In this document: piece by piece, positions 42,300-53,109 of the stretch
How the letters are laid out: each line of letters begins with the position of its first letter
Numbering within the stretch: position 1 is the first letter of the stretch
Origin: Girardinichthys multiradiatus
Lineage: Eukaryota > Chordata > Actinopteri > Cyprinodontiformes > Goodeidae
Reading direction: 5' to 3'
Length of the DNA: 64,000 nt
Assembly (NCBI RefSeq): GCF_021462225.1
Contig: NC_061808.1
Location: 23,907,119 to 23,971,118, forward strand
Notes under the pieces: model-generated
Database searches by the model: none
What the model saw: the letters and a program-made list of their open reading frames with translations, nothing else
What the model was told of the DNA's origin: nothing
Position numbers and translations under genes: made by a program

Positions 42300-43735
42300 T
42301 AATTAATATTTATCAAGAATTCTAATTAAAAATCATAATTTGAGAAAATCAATTTCTTAACCAAAAATCCTCATTTATGAATCGAAACCAGAGATGCCCT
42401 CTGGTGTTGTAATTGTGGCTCAAAGCCTTTGATAATTACAATTATTAAATTCTTGGTAATAGTTGGTAACTATTATTAGATGTCACTGTTTAATCAACCG
42501 TTTCTGCCGAAACGTGGGGACCTTTAACCTTATTTTGACTGACAAATCACTGTTGCAAAAAATAAACACAAACGCCTTCTCTTTATCTATGTGAATATTT
42601 ATTAAATCAACAGTCCTGATACAATTCGCTCTTCGATTCAATAATCTTGACCTAATCAGACATGCAAAGTTCAACACAAAAGGGGTAAAATATCTAACTA
42701 AACAAAATAAAACAAAACAGCAGTGGGTGTGTATGGAATCAAACCAGCAATTATGGCAAACAAGTGAAAATGTGACGCTGAGCGAAGCTCGGGGAGGCCA
42801 CTCCCCAAAGTATAGCTCAGCGGGACACAGGCAGTCATAAACTTCCTCCAAGCAAAGTTGTAAACCCAGAGGACAAAGGGTAATAAATTTTTGGCAGCAA
42901 GCTAGTAAAGCACAAAGTTGAAGACAAAGAAAATAGTTGATTTTCATCATAAGGTTATTATAGCAGTCCAGTTTCACAGCACACCTGCACTCAGGTGTTC
43001 ACACAGTAAAAACACAACTTGCGAGACTCCGCGGCCTCTGAAATTCAACAGCAGTCAAGTTTTAAAAAAAAGGTTGCATGCACATACAATTCAGAACACA
43101 TTAGACTATAAGCGGCGACTCTAATTCGCACTAAAACCTACTCTATCCTGCCCACGCTATTTCTAATAAAGAAATAAAAATAAAAGGATGGATTTTACTT
43201 GATGTTATCTCCTCTGAGCAGAGGGAGAGAGAAGGAGGGGGGGGGAGAGTTCCACGCGTCCGCGGATATTCAGCAAAGCAGTCTGTTTTTCATCCTTTGT
43301 GAGCTCCTTGGCAGAAAGGTGAAAAATATGACGGACCGTCACCGTCACTAGTCGACTGGAACAAAAAAAACAAGGAGGAAAAATCGCGTCTCCTTGAAAC
43401 TCCGTAGTTTTTTTGGTTACCTGTTAAACCCACGTCTTTGATCGGTAAAGTTGAAAACTTACAAGCCTTCTTATTCCTGTAAGCTTAATTTGCTTAGTTT
43501 TGTCGTTGGCCAACGGGGGAGAATGAATAAAAATCTACGTGGGACTTTTTCTCCAGAATGCTGCTTCAGATGCCGGTAACTGTGTCTTGGTCCCAAGCTG
43601 AAAAGCAATGGTGGGCCGTCTCATACTCTGTTATATAGTTGACTGTGGCCTCAGAGCTGCGATGACCCCGTCCTATCAACCGCGTGGCCGCTGGGATTTG
43701 TAGTAGCGGACTGTCCTGGGATATACAGGTCCTTC
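42300..43735 (-). other. Promoter-like or LTR-like block, unassigned
   Basis: The right part (43200-43730) is GC-richer than its surroundings. On the minus strand it carries ACTACAAATCCCAGC near 43690-43704 (ZNF143-like) and a CTATATAAC TATA-like motif near 43632-43640. A minus-strand frame of 164 codons (42483-42977) follows, with AATAAA within it around 42600. The product has no recognised domain. It could be a solo LTR, a lncRNA promoter or a lost gene; the Tc1 copy at 43736 inserted at its edge. Confidence 0.3.
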
Positions 43736-45336
43736 TCAAAATATTAGCATATTGTGATAAAGTTCATTATTTTCCATAATGTCATGATGAAAATTTAACA
43801 TTCATATATTTTAGATTCATTGCACACTAACTGAAATATTTCAGGTCTTTTATTGTCTTAATACGGATGATTTTGGCATCCAGCTCATGAAAACCCAAAA
43901 TTCCTATCTCACAAAATTAACATATCATTAAAAGGGTCTCTAATCGAGCTATGAACCTAATCATCTGAATCAACGAGTTAACTCTAAACACCTGCAAAAG
44001 ATTCCTGAGGCCTTTAAAACTCCCAGCCTGGTTCATCACTCAAAACCCCAATCATGGGTAAGACTGCCGACCTGACTGCTGTCCAGAAGGCCACTATTGA
44101 CACCCTCAAGCAAGAGGGTAAGACACAGAAAGAAATTTCTGAACGAATAGGCTGTTCCCAGAGTGCTGTATCAAGGCACCTCAGTGGGAAGTCTGTGGGA
44201 AGGAAAAAGTGTGGCAGAAAACGCTGCACAACGAGAAGAGGTGACCGGACCCTGAGGAAGATTGTGGAGAAGGGCCGATTCCAGACCTTGGGGGACCTGC
44301 GGAAGCAGTGGACTGAGTCTGGAGTAGAAACATCCAGAGCCACCGTGCACAGGCGTGTGCAGGAAATGGGCCACAGGTGCCGCATTCCCCAGATCAAGCC
44401 ACTTTTGAACCAGAAACAGCGGCAGAAGCGCCTGACCTGGGCTACAGAGAAGCAGCACTGGACTGTTGCTCAGTGGTCCAAAGTACTTTTTTGGATTGAA
44501 AGCAAATTCTGCATGTCATTCGGAAATCAAGGTGCCAGAGTCTGGAGGAAGACTGGGGAGAAGGAAATGCCAAAATGCCAGAAGTCCAGTGTCAAGTACC
44601 CACAGTCAGTGATGGTCTGGGGTGCCGTGTCAGCTGCTGGTGTTGGTCCACTGTGTTTTATCAAGGGCAGGGTCAATACAGCTAGCTATCAGGAGATTTT
44701 GGAGCACTTCATGCTTCCATCTGCTGCAAAGCTTTATGGAGATGAAGATTTCATTTTTCAGCACGACCTGGCACCTGCTCACAGTGCCAAAACCACTGGT
44801 AAATGGTTTACTGACCATGGTATCACTGTGCTCAATTGGCCTGCCAACTCTCCTGACCTGAACCCCATAGAGAATCTGTGGGATATTGTGAAGAGAACAG
44901 TTGAGAGACTCAAGACCCAACACTCTGGATGAGCTAAAGGCCGCTATCGAAGCATCCTGGGCCTCCATAAGACCTCAGCAGTGCCACAGGCTGATTGCCT
45001 CCATGCCACGCCACATTGAAGCAGTCATTTCTGCCAAAGGATTCCCGACCAAGTATTGAGTGCATAACTTTACATGATTATTTGAAGGTTGACGTTTTTT
45101 GTATTAAAAACACTTTTCTTTTATTGGTCGGATGAAATATGCTAATTTTGTGAGATAGGAATTTTGGGTTTTCATGAGCTGTATGCCAAAATCATCCGTA
45201 TTAAGACAATAAAAGACCTGAAATATTTCAGTTAGTGTGCAATGAATCTAAAATATATGAATGTTAAATTTTCATCATGACATTATGGAAAATAATGAAC
45301 TTTATCACAATATGCTAATATTTTGAGAAGGACCCG
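43736..45336 (+). mobile_element. Tc1-like transposon, copy 1 (full length, inactivated)
   Basis: A 1.6-kb element bounded by CAGGTCCTTCTCAAAATATT and its inverted copy (the right end mutated to ACCCG). Inverted repeats extend for about 200 bp. TA precedes the left end; the right flank reads TT. It carries a transposase gene at 44054. Apart from small indels it is nearly identical to the copy at 47393-48991. Confidence 0.93.
44054..45059 (+). pseudogene. Tc1-like transposase, copy 1
   Basis: The frame 44054-44932 encodes MGKTADLTAVQKATIDTLKQ, a paired-like helix-turn-helix (KEISERIGCSQSAVSRHLSG), an R/K-rich hinge, and the DDE core with QHDLAPAH and SPDLNPIENLWDIVKR. The first catalytic Asp is lost: the FSDESKF motif of copy 2 reads FWIESKF here. 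One inserted A after AAGAGAAC (about 44898) shifts the frame, so the last 45 or so residues (to the TGA at about 45058) are out of frame. Confidence 0.88.
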
Positions 45337-47390
45337 TTAAAGTGGCCGAAAATGCTGCAAGGCCAGGTGGTGTCCAGCTACGTGCAAATTGCCCAATTTT
45401 CAGCAAAACATGGTCCAACATTAATATATTCTAGTAAATTCTAGATATTGCATGATCATACAATTATCTGAGCCGTCTTAGAGATGTGCATGGGTTTCAG
45501 AAACTATTCACAAAAGGAGTATTTAGCTGCTAAATACTCAACATTTATCTGTTACCTGCTGCTGGGCTGCCTATATATCTTTAAAATGAGGCTATTAGAA
45601 GGTTGTAATGATGTTGTGCATGCTTTCTGCCTTTATAATACTGTATACTAATAGGTCTGTTGCTGCAGGGCATTCAAAGGAAGCAGCACATTGCAATTTC
45701 TAAGGCTCCAACATTAGTTAACCATCAGTCTTCACATGAGGAGCAAAGTGCCACATCCTCCATTCTCATTTCTATTCTGAGCCACCGTTCTTCCCTTGAG
45801 GTGCAGGCCCAATTATTGAGTCTCCACCATGAGAGCAGCTGCACAATGGGCCAGTCACATGACCTGCGCACTGCATTAGGAATTAAGGTAGGAAATTAAC
45901 TGGGACTTTTAATTCTGTAGAGATCCCTCGGTATGCAGGAAACCTTTATTAGGCCTTGTTATTGTTACATTTTGGAACATATGTTAAACTGAACAGTGGA
46001 AGATATTGTTGGATTAAGCCTGTAGTATAAAGTTCAAGCAATGCTTTAAATAGGAGCTTAATGTTCAAAAGATCACATGCAGAGTCTGCAACTGGATTTG
46101 TGTCATATGACCTACACAAATAACCAGCTTCAATGAATGCCTTCAAGATTTGAAAAAGCAGGCAGAACAGATAGTTACATGTTTCCGAGATGAGAGGAGA
46201 AAAAAACAATCAATGCAGCCTAGGAGAGGCCAGTGAGCTCCGGCCTCAGTGGAAACCATCAATACAGAAGCACTTAAAATGGAAATGCATCTTCAATAAC
46301 AACAAAAGAAACAAGAAAGCAGCACAGGTGCCAAGGGATCTCTCCAGTTCTACTTGTGCTTATCAGGGAAAATCTCTGCAGAATGCAGTAGCCTGATCTT
46401 CCATGTTCTCCTTTTAGTCACCAAGTCAGTGATGCATTGCAACAAAATGAAACAATGCCCTGCAGGCTGCAATCCTTGGCAGCAGCTCCCAGGCTGGGCT
46501 TTTTCTGTCAAAGTTTACTGGATTGGAAAAAAAAAGTCCCCTTTTCAGTTTATGCCTTGGCATGCAAAAAACCCATCATAGTGTATGCTCAAAGTAGCAT
46601 TTTGCAGTCAGACTGCTGAAGTCTGTTGATGCCAATTGGAAATTATTTAAATGGATCAAGGTATCTAACTTATCTCATCAGATCTCAGTAAACTTGGCTG
46701 CTATAAATACCTTTAAATTAATCAAGTGTGCACAGCAGGATATGAACTCCAAAGGATTACCAGCGTTAAGAGTACTGCGATGAGACAGTGAATTTCCAAA
46801 TTACAGATCTATTTAAAGATGTGCTACATTTTCCTTTAAGTAATACAATTTATTCTGATCTTAAACTTTTAAAATGATAGTTCAGAATATTTGGAATAAT
46901 GTTCCACTAAAATGGTTATCATTAGTTTTTATCTGAAGTAGATAACTCTTTCCTTCCATAGCAGTGTTTTATATGGCTCACTCCCAGGGGGGTAAAGCCT
47001 GGGGGTGCCCATGGGGGATCTGTAATTTGTGCCCTGAACGACTTTCTTTTCAGTCATATTCAAAAAACTAGAATGTGTGTTCCAACGAGGATTGTCAGAT
47101 TATTTTTTTTAAATAACCTTATAAAACAAACCTTTCAAAAAGCCCACATTTCTGTATTTAAAAAGGTTTTTTCTATTGGTCTGATGCAATATTGTTTTTT
47201 TTAATGGCAAATGTTCATTAACTGTAAGCAGAAAATCCCCATTTAGCAGAATAAATGCTTGAAAATATCAGTTTGTGTGCAGTTAGTCTATGTTTCACTT
47301 CAAAAACTAAGTTACTGAAATAAATGAACTTGTCAACATTATTCTAATCTATTGAGTGGGTCTTTATATTAATTGGGTAATAGGCACAAC
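45337..47390. other. Spacer between the two Tc1 copies
   Basis: Contains an exon-like open segment (45669-45888) and, near 47150-47365, fragments of another Tc1-like end (CATTATTCTAATCTATTGAG). Nothing else is supported. Confidence 0.4.
45669..45888 (+). other. Exon-like open segment, unknown
   Basis: A 220-bp open segment preceded by TCTGTTGCTGCAG and followed by GTAGGAAAT, i.e. acceptor and donor consensus. In the frame without stops it encodes SSLEVQAQLLSLHHESS and TMGQSHDLRTALGIK. I do not recognise the family. It may be a chance frame or an exon of an unannotated transcript. Confidence 0.22.
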
Positions 47391-47392
47391 TA

Positions 47393-48991
47393 CAGGTCCT
47401 TCTCAAAATATTAGCATATTGTGATAAAGTTCATTATTTTCCATAATGTCATGATGAAAATTTAACATTCATATATTTTAGATTCATTGCACACTAACTG
47501 AAATATTTCAGGTCTTTTATTGTCTTAATACGGATGATTTTGGCATACAGCTCATGAAAACCCAAAATTCCTATCTCACAAAATTAGCATATCATTAAAC
47601 GAGCTATGAACCTAATCATCTGAATCAACGAGTTAACTCTAAACACCTGCAAAAGATTCCTGAGGCCTTTAAAACTCCCAGCCTGGTTCATCACTCAAAA
47701 CCCCAATCATGGGTAAGACTGCCGACCTGACTGCTGTCCAGAAGGCCACTATTGACACCCTCAAGCAAGAGGGTAAGACACAGAAAGAAATTTCTGAACG
47801 AATAGGCTGTTCCCAGAGTGCTGTATCAAGACACCTCAGTGGGAAGTCTGTGGGAAGGAAAAAGTGTGGCAGAAAACGCTGCACAACGAGAAGAGGTGAC
47901 CGGACCCTGAGGAAGATTGTGGAGAAGGGCCGATTCCAGACCTTGGGGGACCTGCGGAAGCAGTGGACTGAGTCTGGAGTAGAAACATCCAGAGCCACCG
48001 TGCACAGACGTGTGCAGGAAATGGGCTACAGGTGCTGCATTCCCCAGGTCAAGCCACTTTTGAACCAGAAACAGCGGCAGAAGCGCCTGACCTGGGCTAC
48101 AGAGAAGCAGCACTGGACTGTTGCTCAGTGGTCCAAAGTACTTTTTTCGGATGAAAGCAAATTCTGCATGTCATTCGGAAATCAAGGTGCCAGAGTCTGG
48201 AGGAAGACTGGGGAGAAGGAAATGCCAAAATGCCAGAAGTCCAGTGTCAAGTACCCACAGTCAGTGATGGTCTGGGGTGCCGTGTCAGCTGCTGGTGTTG
48301 GTCCACCTGTGTTTTATCAAGGGCAGGGTCAATGCAGCTAGCTATCAGGAGATTTTGGAGCACTTCATGCTTCCATCTGCTAAAAAGCTTTATGGAGATG
48401 AAGATTTCATTTTTTAGCACGACCTGGCACCTGCTCACAGTGACAAAACCACTGGTAAATGGTTTACTGACCATGGTATCACTGTGCTCAATTGGCCTGC
48501 CAACTCTCCTGACCTGAACCCCATAGAGAATCTGTGGGATATTGTGAAGAGAACGTTGAGAGACTCAAGACCCAACACTCTGGATGAGCTAAAGGCCGCT
48601 ATCGAAGCATCCTGGGCCTCCATAAGACCTCAGCAGTGCCACAGGCTGATTGCCTCCATGCCACGCCGCATTGAAGCAGTCATTTCTGTAAAAGGATTCC
48701 AGACCAAGTATTGAGTGCATAACTGTACATGATTATTTGAAGGTTGACGTTTTTTGTATTAAAAACACTTTTCTTTTATGGGTCGGATGAAATATGCTAA
48801 TTTTGTGAGATAGGAATTTTGGGTTTTCATGAGCTGTATGCCAAAATCATCCGTATTAAGACAATAAAAGACCTGAAATATTTCAGTTAGTGTGCAATGA
48901 ATCTAAAATATATGAATGTTAAATTTTCATCATGACATTATGGAAAATAATGAACTTTATCACAATATGCTAATATTTTGAGAAGGACCTG
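47393..48991 (+). mobile_element. Tc1-like transposon, copy 2 (full length, inactivated)
   Basis: A 1599-bp element with intact CAGGTCC...GGACCTG ends, inverted repeats of about 200 bp and a TA duplication on both sides (47391-47392, 48992-48993). Same family and orientation as the copy at 43736, 2 kb away. Each copy has its own flanks, so they are separate insertions and not one tandem duplication. Confidence 0.94.
47709..48714 (+). pseudogene. Tc1-like transposase, copy 2
   Basis: Same protein as copy 1, broken differently. The first catalytic motif FSDESKF is intact. An extra C in GTCCACCTGTG (about 48306) shifts the frame, and the codon before the second catalytic Asp (QHDLAPAH in copy 1) is TAG at about 48415. 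The C-terminus through PRRIEAVISVKGFQTKY to the stop at 48714 is in frame. Confidence 0.88.
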
Positions 48992-48993
48992 TA

Positions 48994-49838
48994 TGTGTTG
49001 TGCACAGTGTAAGCAGAGTTGGAATGCTCCTGTAGACCACATCTTACTACAACTGGCCCTAAAGGTGTTAGATTTGCAGCTTCACACTTGGCACTGAATT
49101 AAAGAAAACTTTAAATGATATTTGGATTGCATTCAATCATCTTTATCTCAAAATATAGATCTAAATAATCTAGACTAGTCAAACCTAAACTGGATTGGTC
49201 TTTCAGAGTCAAAATCTATTATAAACCGTTATTTGTTTTTGCTTTCAATGCTTTTTTGGCATTAGGACTGCTTTAAATTAAGACGAGCATCAAAATGCAA
49301 TATATAGACAGGTCAAACCTGAACTAAATTATTCTAAACTGACAATAGATCTTTTAAAATACAGTTTGTGACTAGTAAAATCTATTTATGGTGGAAAAAA
49401 CATAAGTACACAACAGGCGTAAAGTATAAAAGCAAGATAACATTTCTACATGTTAAATTGGTATATTTTTCTAAATAAACATACGTATTATTTAGTCACT
49501 TATTACAACCAAGAGGTATTTAGGTTTTCCCTGCTTGGAATTTGCTTTCTTGAAAGTAACCTCTTTGGCTTTACCAGCTTGGCGTATTTAGTTTTTGTGG
49601 ACTGTAAAGTCCACTTTGGTGGATTAAACTAATCACGATTTATACTAAAATAAGTCAGGAAGGTTATTTACTACATGAAAATATTAACTGCTTGTAACCC
49701 TTTAGCCTAATCTTACTTAAAAAAATAAAATCATCCAGAGCTGTCCCTATAATGTCGCTAATGTTGTTTAGTGTGACATGGATATCAAAAAGGGAGCACT
49801 AATGTCCATCAAAAGAAACCAAAAATTCAACATTCGTC
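48994..49838. other. Intergenic DNA between the Tc1 copy and mgat2
   Basis: AT-rich. No gene or structured element is supported. Confidence 0.5.
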
Positions 49839-49844
49839 TTTATT
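49839..49844 (-). terminator. mgat2: Poly(A) signal of mgat2
   Basis: Minus-strand AATAAA about 120 bp past the stop codon, implying a short 3' UTR. Confidence 0.5.
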
Positions 49845-49961
49845 TTGAACAATCCAAGAAAACGGTCCAAGAAAACAGGCAATATGGATAGTCCGTAAAG
49901 ATTTACTTTTTTATATATAGGATGCAAAAGAAAAAAGAATACATAATAGTAGCAATTAAGG

Positions 49962-51380
49962 TCACTGTAATCGAACATAACTCTTGCAGAGTTCATGGTC
50001 CCTGATATCTCCCCAGCCCCCGTTTTTCACATGTGGGGCCACTCCTCCGGCGCCGTTAGCCGGCAGTCTCTTTGTGATCAGGAGGTTTTTCGGGAACAGT
50101 TGGTTCCCGCTACTTTGAAGGATGTTTTCGATCTTTGTCTTCTGGCTGACAGGCATGCAGGAGGCCTTCTTGTGGTGCATCCCACAGTCCCCCGCATGGA
50201 AAATCCTGGGCGCCTCGCTCACCATGACCTTCCAGTAGGAGGGCAAGCAGGCCACGGTGAGGTGCTGCAGGGACCAGTCCCAGTTGTAGTCGTCGTAAGT
50301 GCAGAACGTGTCAGTGCATTGCATGAGCTTCTGGTATGTCTCTCTACTCAGAGCCATTCCCATGTTGTGCTCCGTCGACTTCCAGGCCTTCACCTCCACC
50401 TTGTTTGCTTTACTAGAGTAGCTGATGTGGCTGTAGCTCCCGAGTGAGAAGATGTCGCAGTCAGTGCACTGCTCTCTTCTGAGAGATTTCATCAGCTTTA
50501 AAAGATGTATAAAGTCTGGAGACAAATAGTGGTCTTCCTCTATGAGTAGAACCAGACCTTGGTGGTCTTTGAGAGCTCTGACTCTGTCCCAGACAAAGTG
50601 CAGTTTCCACCACCAGTGGTGCTTGGTTTGGGAGAACTTTGCCTCACGGTAGTGGCCGAATGAGTCGGGGTACTCTGCATTGATACATCCGAGCTTTAAG
50701 GCGTCTTTTTTGGGAATATCTCTAGGGCAGTCCCTGGGGTCATTGCCAGGGAATTCTTGGGGGTAGAGCTGAATGCTGAAGGGGAAGAAAATCTGAAGCA
50801 CTTGACAGAAGTCAACAGAGGCCACCACTTTATTTATCTCTGGGGACCAGTAATCATGGCTGAATATCAGCAATATGTTCTCCACACCTCTGGCCTTTCG
50901 CAGGCTATCCACTAACAGCTTTAGATAATCGGGTCGGTTATGGACCTGTACTACCACAACCAGATCGTCTTTCTTTCGAGTCTTAAACTTCTCTTCATTT
51001 CTTATCATCTGGTCAAAATTCAACTGGAAGACAATGCCACGATAGACGAGAGTGGTGTTATCCACCTCTGGCTTGTTTATTTTGGCTTTATCCTTTGCAT
51101 TTTCCAGGTGTGTGCCGTTCACTTCGATAACGGGTGGTAGAACAGGTGCCCGACTAACTGCAGGAGTGGGTTGCACCTGAACGTGATTGTTGAGGCTGCC
51201 ACTACTGCTGCTGCTCAGGCTGCTGCTCCTCTTCGCCGCCTCGAATTCCTTCGGGAACTCCTTGGAGAATTGAAGACTTATGTTCTTTTTTTGCCTTCCG
51301 CTGCTCCAGAAAGCTAGGCCACAGACAACCACCACCAGAGTCAGTATCACCACCTTTCTCTTGTAGATTCGGAACCTCAT
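49962..51380 (-). CDS. mgat2: Alpha-1,6-mannosyl-glycoprotein 2-beta-N-acetylglucosaminyltransferase (GnT-II)
   Basis: Golgi enzyme that adds GlcNAc to the alpha-1,6 mannose arm, converting hybrid to complex N-glycans. One uninterrupted exon encodes 472 residues (human 447). It is a type II membrane protein: cytosolic tail MRFRIYKRK, a signal anchor at about 10-28 (VVILTLVVVVCGLAFWSSG), then a serine-rich stem (about 30-110) longer than in mammals, with N-glycosylation sequons at N88 and N108. The catalytic GT16 domain has VVVVQVHNRPDYLKLLVDSL, CINAEYPDSFGHYREAKFSQ, the metal-binding EED at 281-283 (EEDHYLSPDF) and TYDDYNWDWSLQ. The C-terminus is GGWGDIRDHELCKSYVRLQ. Minus-strand CTTTTGCAAG|TGGC at 51396 is a splice acceptor just above the ATG, so a noncoding upstream exon is likely. 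Confidence 0.96.
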   Translation of the reverse strand: MRFRIYKRKVVILTLVVVVCGLAFWSSGRQKKNISLQFSKEFPKEFEAAKRSSSLSSSSSGSLNNHVQVQPTPAVSRAPVLPPVIEVNGTHLENAKDKAKINKPEVDNTTLVYRGIVFQLNFDQMIRNEEKFKTRKKDDLVVVVQVHNRPDYLKLLVDSLRKARGVENILLIFSHDYWSPEINKVVASVDFCQVLQIFFPFSIQLYPQEFPGNDPRDCPRDIPKKDALKLGCINAEYPDSFGHYREAKFSQTKHHWWWKLHFVWDRVRALKDHQGLVLLIEEDHYLSPDFIHLLKLMKSLRREQCTDCDIFSLGSYSHISYSSKANKVEVKAWKSTEHNMGMALSRETYQKLMQCTDTFCTYDDYNWDWSLQHLTVACLPSYWKVMVSEAPRIFHAGDCGMHHKKASCMPVSQKTKIENILQSSGNQLFPKNLLITKRLPANGAGGVAPHVKNGGWGDIRDHELCKSYVRLQ

Positions 51381-52051
51381 GATAGAGGATCAGCCACTTG
51401 CAAAAGGGATAGAAATTCTATAGAAAAATAGAAATACACAACCACAAATATACTGGTGTGTTTTTCACAGGTGAAAAACTGACCTAAAGAGAAGTTGGGA
51501 GGCTAATAGTTGGCAAATAAACTGTTACTGTAAACATTTATTCTTCTTGGAATGTCGTAGGTGGTTCATAAATATTCCATAAGGCATGACGGCTGCAGGG
51601 AGGCAGTGTGCATGAGCCACCTGGATGGGAAGAAAAAATGAAAACCTGAGTTAACGATGCCAAAAAAACAATTAAGATGTTAAAATGTTAATTAGAAACA
51701 CCTAAAACATAGTTCGGCAGGGTATAACACACGTACTCTGATGTTTAACACGAGAACTCCCGGGGCCGTCAATTTGACGGTTTTGAAAGTTTGACATGCC
51801 ATAACTCTGGTTTATTAAAACTCTTTCCTGGCATCCTGACTTTTTCTAAACCTGTGTGTTGTGTATTTCTATGTCTCTTTTAAAAAAAAAAAAACTAAGT
51901 ATTTCTACCTCTAACTACCACAGCCGCTATTTTGATGACCCTATTATTTACATTGATATTTGTTTCCTGCGGCTGAGTATTCGCGCGAGCGTTGCCTAGC
52001 AACCGCCACTCTAGAACGCAGTCAGAGAAGGAGATTGTTGGCATCCTACAA

Positions 52052-52811
52052 ATGGCTTCTAGAAGGATATTTTCTGCTCAAGAGGCATTGGAAATGCTTC
52101 AAAAATTTGAGTATTCTGACAGCTCTTGGTCAGCATTCAGTTCCAGTGACAGCGGGTCAGAGAGTGAACCTCCCCCGGCTAAAAAAACACGAGTCGTCCC
52201 GTTAGCAGGAGGTTGTGGCGCATTATTTCAAGGTAGTAAAAGACTAGCCTATGTAACAATTTTATCATTTTAGGCTATAGTTTACTAATTAGTAAACTAA
52301 TAATATATAAACTATAGCAACAGTGCCACAATCAGCGCAGGGAGACAGGGAGACGGACCTGGTGCCCAGCTATAAACCCAGCAATCCAGCTCACTGGCAG
52401 GAGAGAAACTACACATCAAGGTACTGATAATGGAAAAATAAATAAACAATAAGTTAGGTCATAGATATAGTAGCCCAGTAACAATCTATTCTGCACTTTA
52501 CAATGTTTTCATCGGAAGAAGAGCGGACACCTGGGAAGGAGGAGGAGATAGGAAAGAATGGCGCTGTGTGGACAGTAGTAGGGGAGGAAGAAAGTAGAGG
52601 GAGGCGTCAGAGCCAGAACGCGTTGACAGAGCAGCAGATCCAAGATGCCCAGACCGCGTTACTCTGCTTGGTGGATGCCAAAATGCTTATCCATGTTCAG
52701 GGCTGCAGTGTGGCTGAGGCCCACAGAGTTTTAGGAGATGATTCCTCCTTGGATGTGTGGATGAGCTCAAGGCATTTTAGTTTATGTCTGCGAAGTGAAA
52801 GGGGGGCGTAA
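52052..52811 (+). pseudogene. piggyBac-like transposase, N-terminal remnant
   Basis: The frame from 52052 starts MASRRIFSAQEALEMLQKFE followed by an acidic serine-rich segment (SDSSWSAFSSSDSGSESE), then a splice-like gap. The segment 52503-52811 contains GKNGAVWTVV, GRRQSQNALTEQ and LLCLVDAKMLIHVQGCSVAE, resembling the N-terminal domain of piggyBac-type transposases. It stops after LGDDSSLDVWMSSRHFS; the catalytic DDD core and C-terminal zinc finger are absent. Confidence 0.62.
52279..52298. repeat. 20-bp perfect palindrome
   Basis: AGTTTACTAA followed by TTAGTAAACT, inside the piggyBac remnant. The wider sequence repeats CTATAGTTTA / TAAACTATAG in inverted orientation. Confidence 0.85.
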
Positions 52812-53109
52812 CACGGAGCTGTCCAGCTTTTGGTCAGATTAGTAAAGCTCTTTTTAAAAATGTACCAACTACTCTGTATTATTTTTCAGTACTATTTATA
52901 AATAATAATAAAACTTAATAGGTTTTGATCAAATACTATTATTAATTCTTGTCAAAACCATCATTTTATAGCGTGCAAGAAAACCTTTAGCTTTCTGACC
53001 AATGTAATGCAATGACGTCATCACCGCCCTCGCATCCAGAATGCTCGCCGTCAAATTGACGGCCTTGGGAATTCTAGTAGTGTTAGAATTCTGGAAGTCC
53101 TAGTGTTAA

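Larger units (their letters stand above)
51745..53109 (+). mobile_element. piggyBac-like transposon, internally deleted
   Basis: TTAA flanks both ends (51745-51748 and 53106-53109). The termini are related inverted sequences (CACGAGAACTCC against CACTAGGACTTCC), and both ends carry the subterminal palindrome CCGTCAATTTGACGG (or its reverse) next to GGCC. At 1365 bp it is shorter than an autonomous element. It probably lies in the 5' intron of mgat2, opposite to its transcription. Confidence 0.82.

Noticed and set aside
49995..50447. 150-codon plus-strand frame
   Set aside because: Antisense shadow of the mgat2 coding exon.
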